Source: Trinickia caryophylli (GTDB lineage: Bacteria; Pseudomonadota; Gammaproteobacteria; Burkholderiales; Burkholderiaceae). Taken from it: a stretch of DNA of 64,000 nt. Numbering within the stretch: the stretch's first letter is position 1; each line of letters begins with the position of its first letter. Made by a program: the position numbers and the translations under genes. The stretch lies in NCBI RefSeq assembly GCF_034424545.1, contig NZ_CP139970.1, positions 2,294,001-2,358,000 on the forward strand, in the 5' to 3' direction. Positions 57,724 through 64,000 of this stretch are shown here, one piece after another. The notes beneath the pieces were generated by a model. It was not told the DNA's origin. It saw only the letters and a list, made by a program, of their open reading frames with translations, and did not search any database.

Positions 57724-58956
57724 CTATGCATGGCGGCTTGGCGGCCCGGCGCGCGCTGCACGGACGAAACGGCCACCCGGCAACGCGTGCGCGCATGCCC
57801 TCAGCTCGAGCTCGAGCAGCGCCGCCTGCAAGGCGGCACCCGGCAGATCGGTCCGCGCGGCCAGGATTTCAAGCGTGGCGGGCGCATGGCCGAGCGCGGC
57901 CAGCACGCGTTCGGCTTTCGGGCTGAGACTCGGTGCGTCGGGCGGCTCGTCGGGGGTGCCGCCCGACGCACCGTCGGTACCGGCATCCGCCCGTTGCGGC
58001 CGGCGCGGCGCCGATGGGAGGGAGAGGCCGAGCTCGTCGAGGATTTCCTCAGGCGTTTCCGTGAGCCTCGCGCCTTCCTTGATGAGCGCGTGACAGCCGC
58101 GTGCGAGCGGCGCGTGGATCGAGCCGGGCAGCGCGAACACGTCGCGCCCCATTTCGTTGGCAAGCCGGGCCGTGATGAGCGAGCCGGAGCGCACGGCCGC
58201 TTCCACGACGAGCACGCCCTTCACGAGCCCTGCGATCAGCCGGTTGCGCTGCGGGAAATGGGCGGGGCGGGCGGGCGTGCCGAGGGGCCACTCGGACACG
58301 ATCGCGCCCTGTGCGGCGATGGCATGCGCGAGCGCATGGTGGCGGGCGGGGTAGACGAGATCGATGCCGGTGCCCACCACCGCCACCGTGCCGCCGCGCT
58401 CGGCGCGCAGCGCGCCGTGGTGCGCCGCGCCGTCGATCCCGAGTGCGAGGCCGGAGACCACCGCGAGGCCGGCGCGGGCGAGCGCTTCGGCAAAGCGCCC
58501 GGCGTCTTCGAGCCCTTGCGGCGTGGCGTCACGGCTGCCGACGATCGCGATCGCCGCCGTGTGCAACAGATCCAGGCGGCCTTTGACATAAAGCAGCGGC
58601 GGCGGGTCGTGCATTGCGAGCAAGCCCGGCGGATAGGCTGGGTCAGTGAGCGCGAGCAGGTGATTGTCCGGCTGCGCGCACCAGGCCGTCACAGCGGGCA
58701 GATGCGCGCAGATGGTGGCTGGCGGCGGCGCGAGCACCGCGCGCGCCGCCGCCTCGCCAGCCACGGCCGCCAGCGCACCGAACGGTTGGGCGCGCAGCGC
58801 CATCGGCGAGCCGAACGCCGCCAGCAACGCGCGCAACGCGACCGGGCCGAGCCCGCGCGCGCCGGTCAGCGCGAGCCATGCGCCGAGCTCGGCTTCGTTT
58901 ATCGGGTGCGCTCGCATGGCTTTGCACCCCACGTCCTGCGCATTCGCAGGCGCCAT
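57724..58956 (-). CDS. dprA: DNA-processing protein DprA (Smf)
   Basis: Loads RecA on incoming single-stranded DNA in natural transformation. 410 residues from the ATG at 58956; an alternative ATG lies 13 codons on. SAM-like N-terminal domain (LGAWLALTGARGLGPVALRA), Rossmann core (AIVGSRDATPQGLEDAGRFA, GTGIDLVYPARHHALAHAI, NRLIAGLVKGVLVVEA), then a winged-helix tail. The divergent def gene starts 216 bp away. Confidence 0.93.
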   Translation of the reverse strand: MAPANAQDVGCKAMRAHPINEAELGAWLALTGARGLGPVALRALLAAFGSPMALRAQPFGALAAVAGEAAARAVLAPPPATICAHLPAVTAWCAQPDNHLLALTDPAYPPGLLAMHDPPPLLYVKGRLDLLHTAAIAIVGSRDATPQGLEDAGRFAEALARAGLAVVSGLALGIDGAAHHGALRAERGGTVAVVGTGIDLVYPARHHALAHAIAAQGAIVSEWPLGTPARPAHFPQRNRLIAGLVKGVLVVEAAVRSGSLITARLANEMGRDVFALPGSIHAPLARGCHALIKEGARLTETPEEILDELGLSLPSAPRRPQRADAGTDGASGGTPDEPPDAPSLSPKAERVLAALGHAPATLEILAARTDLPGAALQAALLELELRACAHALPGGRFVRAARAGPPSRHA

Positions 58957-59172
58957 GCTAAAATTTTCACCATCCGAAATCTCCCGGCGTCGTGCGCCCC
59001 GGCACTTTCTTCGTGCTGAAAAAAGAGCGCGGGGCCGATGTCCATTGCTCGATATCTTCGGCAGACGGCTCTTGCCGTACAAGCTGGCCGAATGGGTTAT
59101 CGACGATCGCGGAGAGCTTATGAATCGCCCGGCGCGAAGCACCGCGCCGCACGGCAGCAACGATTTTCAACC

Positions 59173-59676
59173 ATGGCCTTACTGACCATCCTGCATTACC
59201 CGGACAAGCGGTTGCACAAGATCGCGAAACCCGTGACGGTCGTAGACGACCGCATCCGCAAGCTCGTTGCCGACATGGCCGAGACGATGTACGCGGCGCC
59301 CGGCGTCGGCCTTGCCGCCACGCAGGTGGACGTGCACGAGCGCGTCATCGTCATCGACGTGTCGGAGGCGCACGATCAGCTTCTCGCCTTCATCAACCCC
59401 GAGATCGTGTGGTCGAGCAACGAACACAAGGTTTCCGAAGAGGGCTGCCTCTCGGTGCCCGGCATCTATGACGCCGTCGAGCGCGCCGAGCGTGTGCGCG
59501 TGCGCGCGCTCAACGAGCGCGGCGAGACGTTCGAGCTCGACTGCGAAGGGCTGCTCGCCGTGTGCGTCCAGCATGAAATGGATCATCTGATGGGGCGCGT
59601 TTTCGTCGAATATCTGTCGCCGCTCAAGCAGTCGCGCATCAAGACGAAGATGAAAAAGCTCGCGCACGCGATGTGA
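59173..59676 (+). CDS. def: Peptide deformylase
   Basis: Removes the formyl group from nascent proteins. 167 residues; motif 1 GVGLAATQ (44-51), motif 2 EGCLS (90-94, metal ligand C92) and motif 3 HEMDH (134-138, ligands H134 and H138, catalytic E135). Start ATG 59173; longer upstream frame unsupported. Followed by fmt 31 bp on, the classic def-fmt pair. Confidence 0.97.
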   Translation: MALLTILHYPDKRLHKIAKPVTVVDDRIRKLVADMAETMYAAPGVGLAATQVDVHERVIVIDVSEAHDQLLAFINPEIVWSSNEHKVSEEGCLSVPGIYDAVERAERVRVRALNERGETFELDCEGLLAVCVQHEMDHLMGRVFVEYLSPLKQSRIKTKMKKLAHAM

Positions 59677-59707
59677 TGCGCGCCCCGATCGATCACGCCT
59701 ATTGCCC

Positions 59708-60697
59708 ATGAGTCATACGCTGCGCGTCATTTTCGCGGGTACGCCCGAGTTCGCGGCGGCCGCGTTGGCCGCCATCGAGGCGGCGGGGTTTCCCATCCCG
59801 CTCGTGCTGACGCAACCCGACCGGCCGGCCGGGCGCGGCATGAAGCTGCAGCCGAGCCCGGTCAAGCGCCACGCGCTCGAGCACGGGCTAGCGCTCGCCC
59901 AGCCGCCGTCGCTGCGCCGCAATGGCAAGTATCCGCAGGAAGCGGCCGCGGCCATCGACCAACTGCGCGCAACGCCGTACGACGTCATGGTGGTGGCGGC
60001 TTACGGGTTGCTGCTGCCGCAGGAAGTGCTCGATATCCCCCGGTACGGCTGCATCAACATCCATGCGTCGCTGCTGCCGCGCTGGCGCGGCGCGGCGCCG
60101 ATCCATCGCGCGATCGAGGCGGGCGACACCGAAACGGGTATCACCCTCATGCAGATGGACGCCGGCCTCGATACCGGCGCCATGCTCAGCGTCGGGCGCG
60201 TGCCGATCGACGCGCACGAAACCACGGCGACGCTGCACGACAAGTTGGCCGCCGAGGGGGCGCGGCTCGTCGTCGAGGCGCTGGCGGAGCTCGAGCGCGC
60301 GGGCACGCTTGCCGCCACGCCGCAGCCCGAGGCGGGCGCCACCTACGCGGAGAAAATCGCCAAGCACGAGGCGGCGCTCGATTGGCGGCGCTCCGCCGAG
60401 GTGCTTGCCCGCCAGATCCGTGCGTTCGACCCGTTTCCGGGTGGGGCGGCGACGCTCGAGGACGGCGCCCCGCTGAAGATCTGGGCGGCCGAGCCTGCCG
60501 ACGCACGGGCGGCCGGCGGCCAGCCGGGTACGATAGTCGATGTTTCGCCCGAGGGCGTCGTCGTGGCCTGCGGTGAGGGGGCGCTACGCCTCACGCAACT
60601 GCAAAAGCCGGGCGGCAGGCGGCTGCCCGTACGCGATTTCCTGGCCGGGGCATCGTTCGCCGTCGGCCAGCGGTTCACGCTGCCGGAGCAGTCCTGA
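59708..60697 (+). CDS. fmt: Methionyl-tRNA formyltransferase
   Basis: Formylates Met-tRNA(fMet) with 10-formyl-THF. 329 residues; N-terminal hydrolase-like fold with [14 protein letters not shown] (substrate loop and His) and MDAGLDTG (Asp), then an OB-fold C-terminal domain. ATG 59708 is preferred to the TTG two codons earlier. In operon with def. Confidence 0.96.
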   Translation: MSHTLRVIFAGTPEFAAAALAAIEAAGFPIPLVLTQPDRPAGRGMKLQPSPVKRHALEHGLALAQPPSLRRNGKYPQEAAAAIDQLRATPYDVMVVAAYGLLLPQEVLDIPRYGCINIHASLLPRWRGAAPIHRAIEAGDTETGITLMQMDAGLDTGAMLSVGRVPIDAHETTATLHDKLAAEGARLVVEALAELERAGTLAATPQPEAGATYAEKIAKHEAALDWRRSAEVLARQIRAFDPFPGGAATLEDGAPLKIWAAEPADARAAGGQPGTIVDVSPEGVVVACGEGALRLTQLQKPGGRRLPVRDFLAGASFAVGQRFTLPEQS

Positions 60698-60773
60698 CGG
60701 TAGCTGCCGCAGGGGCCGGCGCGAAGACTCGTCGGCCGCGACGCGAGCTGGTTTCAAAGGGAGCAATCGAGCA

Positions 60774-61418
60774 ATGTTCGGCATCGTCCATTTCCCGTTT
60801 TTCGTTGCCGCGGTATTTCTGTTGAATATCACGCCGGGCCCGGACACGGCGTATATCGTCGGCCGCAGCGTCGCCCAGGGGCGCGCGGCGGGGCTCATGT
60901 CGGCGCTCGGCATATCGGCCGGCTGCTGCGTGCATTCGCTCGCCTGTGCCTTCGGTCTTACCGCGGTGCTGGCGGCGTCGGCCACGGCTTTCACCGTGAT
61001 CAAGTTCGCGGGTGCGATCTATCTCGTCTATCTCGGGGTCCGTCTGCTGCTGTCGTCGCCCGCCAAGGCGGCCGCAAACCCGGATGCCGCGGCGCGCGGC
61101 ACGGCGCCGCAAGGCACACGGCAGCTGTTTCTGCAGGGCTTTTGGACAAACGTGCTGAACCCGAAGGTGGTACTGTTTTTCGTCTCGTTCTTTCCGCAGT
61201 TCGTCGTGGCGGGCAGCGACCGCAAGGTGCTGGCATTTCTGACACTCGGTGTCGTGTTCGTTGCGATGAGCATGCTCTGGAACTGCTTCGTGGCGTGGGT
61301 CGCGGGCAGCATGACGCGGCGCCTGGGCGGCAAGCCGGGGCTCAAGCGCTGGCTCGACCGTGTGGTGGGCAGTGCGTTCGTCGGCCTGGGGCTCCGGCTC
61401 GCGACGGCTCAACGTTGA
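60774..61418 (+). CDS. LysE/RhtB-family amino-acid exporter
   Basis: 214 residues with about six membrane helices; conserved N-terminus (FLLNITPGPDTAYIVGRSVA) and NVLNPKVVLFFVSFFPQF in the middle. Inner-membrane exporter for an unknown amino acid or homoserine-lactone-like substrate. 76 bp after fmt. Confidence 0.9.
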   Translation: MFGIVHFPFFVAAVFLLNITPGPDTAYIVGRSVAQGRAAGLMSALGISAGCCVHSLACAFGLTAVLAASATAFTVIKFAGAIYLVYLGVRLLLSSPAKAAANPDAAARGTAPQGTRQLFLQGFWTNVLNPKVVLFFVSFFPQFVVAGSDRKVLAFLTLGVVFVAMSMLWNCFVAWVAGSMTRRLGGKPGLKRWLDRVVGSAFVGLGLRLATAQR

Positions 61419-61536
61419 GCCGACGCATATTGAATTTTTTGCTCGCGCCGCAACCTAACGAATGCCTTACAATTGTTCGCGGCGCCCCTTCGGTGCCGTA
61501 GATTTTCTGGTGAGACGGAACGAGAAAGGAGTCTAC

Positions 61537-62394
61537 ATGTTCAACTGGGTCAAAACCGCGATGCTGATGGCGGCGATCACGGCCCTTTTCGTCGTGATTG
61601 GCGGGATGATCGGCGGCTCGCGCGGCATGATGTTCGCCCTCGTCATCGCCCTGGCGATGAATTTCTTTTCGTATTGGTTCTCGGACAAGATGGTCCTGCG
61701 CATGTACAACGCGCAGGAAGTCGACGAAACCAGTGCGCCGCAGTTCTACCGCATGGTGCGCGAACTGGCGACGCGCGCCGAGTTGCCGATGCCGCGCGTC
61801 TATCTGATCAACGAAGATGCGCCGAACGCGTTCGCGACGGGGCGCAACCCCGAGCACGCGGCCGTGGCCGCTACCACAGGCATCCTTCGTGTCCTGTCCG
61901 AGCGGGAAATGCGCGGCGTGATGGCGCACGAGCTCGCGCACGTGAAGCATCGGGACATCCTGATTTCGACGATTTCGGCGACGATGGCCGGCGCCATTTC
62001 CGCGCTCGCCAACTTTGCGATGTTCTTCGGCGGGCGCGACGAGGAAGGGCGGCCGACAAACCCGATCGCGGGCATCGCCGTGGCGCTGCTTGCACCGATC
62101 GCGGCCGCGATGATCCAGATGGCGATCTCGCGGGCGCGCGAGTTCGAGGCCGACCGCGGCGGGGCGCGGATTTCGGGCGATCCGCAGGCGCTTGCCTCGG
62201 CGCTCGACAAGATCCATCGCTATGCATCCGGGATCCCGTTCGCCACGGCGGAAGCGCATCCGACCACGGCGCAGATGATGATTCTGAATCCGCTCTCCGG
62301 CGGCACGATTGCCAATCTGTTCTCGACGCACCCCGCGACCGAGGAGCGGATCGCACGCCTCATGGACATGGCGCGTACCGGTCGTTTCGACTGA
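61537..62394 (+). CDS. htpX: Membrane protease HtpX
   Basis: Inner-membrane zinc metalloprotease for misfolded membrane proteins. 285 residues; two N-terminal helices (about 7-48), zinc motif H131-E-L-A-H135, third ligand region FEADRGGA, then two further helices. ATG 61537; longer frame (to 61462) lacks support. Confidence 0.95.
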   Translation: MFNWVKTAMLMAAITALFVVIGGMIGGSRGMMFALVIALAMNFFSYWFSDKMVLRMYNAQEVDETSAPQFYRMVRELATRAELPMPRVYLINEDAPNAFATGRNPEHAAVAATTGILRVLSEREMRGVMAHELAHVKHRDILISTISATMAGAISALANFAMFFGGRDEEGRPTNPIAGIAVALLAPIAAAMIQMAISRAREFEADRGGARISGDPQALASALDKIHRYASGIPFATAEAHPTTAQMMILNPLSGGTIANLFSTHPATEERIARLMDMARTGRFD

Positions 62395-62426
62395 CGGGCC
62401 GCGCCTCGCGCGCGAAGCCGTGAGCG

Positions 62427-62451
62427 AGGCGGGCGAAAGCCCGCCTTTTTT
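62427..62451 (+). terminator. Terminator of htpX
   Basis: Perfect 8-bp stem AGGCGGGC / GCCCGCCT, loop GAAA, followed by TTTTTTCTTT. Confidence 0.95.
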
Positions 62452-62565
62452 CTTTGCGCCGCCGCGCCCGCGCATTGCCCGCCGAGCGGGCGGTGCGCGC
62501 GCCGCGCTACAATGCTGCGTTCGTCTTGAAGCGCGCCGCAGGGCGCGCCCGGTGGTTTCCTTCCC

Positions 62566-64000
62566 ATGACTCGTTCTTCTGTTGCGCGCCGCCATTCGGC
62601 GAAGCCTGCGTCTGCGCGCGAGGTTCCGCGCGAATTCCCGCGCGAATTCCATTTCGCGGCGTTGCGGCTTGCGCCCGACTCGCTCGGCTTCGCACTCGAC
62701 GTTGCAGCCCACGCGGTGGCCGCCGTGCGGGCCGGTACCGCGTTGCCGGCGGCGCTCGCGGCCCTCCGTGCGGCGTTGCCGCCCGAGCGGGCGGCGCTCG
62801 CCCGCGGTGCGGTGCAGGACATCGCCTATCGCGCGCTGCGCCGGCTCGGCACCGCCGAGTGGCTCGTTGCGCGGCTCGTGCGCAAGGCGCCCGCCCCGCA
62901 TGTGGCAACGCTGCTCGCGTGCGCCTTCGCCCTCTTGGTCGACGACCCCGAGCGTGCCGCATATGCACCTCATACGGTAGTGGATCAGGCCGTCGAGGCA
63001 ATCGGCGCCCGGCGCGAATGTGCGTTCGCGCGCGGCCTCGTCAACGCCGTCTTGCGCAACTTTCTGCGCGAGCGCGATGCGCTGCTGAGCGAGGCCAAGG
63101 CCGATCCCGTCGCGCGCTGGAACTATCCGCGCTGGTGGATCGACGCAGTGGCACGCGCGTGGCCCGAGCGCTGGGAGGCTGTCCTCGCCGCCGGCAATGT
63201 GCCCGGCCCGCTGACGCTGCGGGTGAACGCGCGGCGCACGAGCGTGAATGACTATCTCGCCACGCTCGGCGCAGCCGGGATCGATGCCGCGCAGATCGGC
63301 ACGTATGCGGTGCGGCTTGCTTCGCCGCTGCCCGTCGACCGTATTCCGGGCTTCGCGCAGGGCGTGGTCTCCGTGCAGGATGCGGGCGCGCAGCTCGCGG
63401 CGCAGTGGCTCGGCGCACGCGATGGCATGCGCGTGCTGGACGCGTGCGCGGCGCCCGGCGGCAAGACGGGCCACGTGCTCGAGCTGGCGGACGTCGAACT
63501 CGTCGCGCTCGAAAGCGACAGCGCGCGCGCGGCCCGTATCGACGAGAATCTCACTCGCCTGGGGCGGCGGGCGGCAGTTCGCATCGGCGACGCCGGGACG
63601 CCCGAGGGCTGGCACGACGGCAAGGCGTTCGATCGCGTGCTGGCCGACGTCCCCTGCTCGGCCTCAGGCATCGTGCGGCGCCATCCGGACATTCGATGGC
63701 TGCGGCGAGCGAGCGACATCGCCGCGCTCGCGGCCGAGCAGCAGCGGATCGTCGATGCATTGTGGCCACTCGTCGCACCGGGCGGCGAACTGCTCTACGT
63801 GACCTGTTCGATCTTTCCCGAGGAGGGCGAAGCACAGGCGGCGCGGTTTGAACGCGTGCATGAAGATGCGGTACGATTGGACGCCCCCGGGCAACTGTTG
63901 CCGGAATCCGCCGGCAGCGTCAGCGTGCCTGCGGCTTTGGCATCGTCCGGAATGCGCGCCGATGGGCGCACCGGGTCAAACATCGACCACGACGGTTTTT
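62566..64000 (+). CDS. rsmB: 16S rRNA (cytosine-967 C5)-methyltransferase RsmB, 3' end outside window
   Basis: Methylates C967 of 16S rRNA. The ATG at 62566 opens a frame that stays open to the last base of the window (about 478 codons). NusB-like RNA-binding N-terminal half (ALARGAVQDIAYRALRRLG), then SAM-dependent methyltransferase with RVLDACAAPGGKTGHVLE, LADVPCSASGIVRRHPD (PCS cysteine) and LYVTCSIFPEEGEA (catalytic Cys). The 3' end is truncated by the window. An RsmB (Sun) homologue next to htpX is typical in this family. Confidence 0.93.
   Translation, partial: MTRSSVARRHSAKPASAREVPREFPREFHFAALRLAPDSLGFALDVAAHAVAAVRAGTALPAALAALRAALPPERAALARGAVQDIAYRALRRLGTAEWLVARLVRKAPAPHVATLLACAFALLVDDPERAAYAPHTVVDQAVEAIGARRECAFARGLVNAVLRNFLRERDALLSEAKADPVARWNYPRWWIDAVARAWPERWEAVLAAGNVPGPLTLRVNARRTSVNDYLATLGAAGIDAAQIGTYAVRLASPLPVDRIPGFAQGVVSVQDAGAQLAAQWLGARDGMRVLDACAAPGGKTGHVLELADVELVALESDSARAARIDENLTRLGRRAAVRIGDAGTPEGWHDGKAFDRVLADVPCSASGIVRRHPDIRWLRRASDIAALAAEQQRIVDALWPLVAPGGELLYVTCSIFPEEGEAQAARFERVHEDAVRLDAPGQLLPESAGSVSVPAALASSGMRADGRTGSNIDHDGF

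Noticed and set aside
61342..63615. 757-codon open frame on the - strand
   Set aside because: Antisense to htpX and rsmB, both well supported.

Overview
The window is GC-rich (high G/C at third codon positions), densely coding DNA. The right-hand block (pckG, topB, dprA, def, fmt, htpX, rsmB) and the many LysR, PAAR, VgrG and DUF families fit a betaproteobacterium of the Burkholderiaceae (Burkholderia, Paraburkholderia or Trinickia type). This placement rests on recalled gene content and order, not on a database search.

Left block (1-12.3 kb), low-oxygen energy metabolism. An arginine operon on the + strand has a decarboxylase followed by arcA, arcB and arcC. It converges on a [4Fe-4S] FNR/Anr-type regulator, the usual oxygen sensor for arginine deiminase operons. 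Then comes a tightly overlapped ba3-type cytochrome c oxidase operon with two di-haem and one tri-haem cytochrome c (seven haem sites) and a 60-residue membrane subunit, closed by a strong terminator.

Regulatory block (12.4-17.3 kb). Lrp-type regulator, DUF3562 protein, histone-H1-like basic protein, an ECF sigma factor with an NrsF-type anti-sigma, a six-cysteine helical protein and a DUF4239 membrane protein. A near-perfect SigF-type promoter lies just upstream of nrsF.

Effector block (17.4-26.0 kb). A probable type III effector (Ser/Thr-rich N-terminus, ankyrin-like segment, HGS motif) has an exact PIP/hrpII box (TTCGC-N15-TTCGC) upstream. Divergent from it is a type VI cargo: VgrG fused to a lipase, a secreted ankyrin protein (probable immunity), a DcrB/DUF1795 (Eag-type) chaperone, a prePAAR-PAAR toxin of unknown activity, its probable immunity gene and a second small gene that may be a 5'-truncated orphan immunity. 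No structural type III or type VI genes are present, but a frameshifted 3' fragment of tssJ remains at 38.1-38.3 kb.

Metabolic block (26.0-40.4 kb). HD-type alarmone hydrolase, VOC protein, then a fructan locus (LacI regulator, two palindromic operators 22 bp apart, GH68 levansucrase, GntR fragment, GH32 fructosidase). A LysR/argC divergent pair has a perfect 12-bp inverted repeat between the genes. An uncharacterised beta-rich protein, an NmrA/LysR pair and small envelope or DUF proteins follow.

Decayed genomic island (about 40.4-48.39 kb), at the 3' end of a tRNA-Lys(CTT). It holds an IS256 transposase remnant, a frameshifted tyrosine integrase, a HigBA toxin-antitoxin pair, a NYN nuclease with a cold-shock-like tail, a truncated substrate-binding protein and a type VI PAAR / PD-(D/E)xK nuclease / DUF3396 cassette reading away from the tRNA.

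Right block (48.7-64.0 kb), core chromosome. Patatin, 2-hydroxyacid dehydrogenase, pckG, LysR, topB, thioredoxin-like protein, dprA, def, fmt, LysE-type exporter, htpX and a 3'-truncated rsmB. The gene at each window edge is incomplete or probably incomplete.
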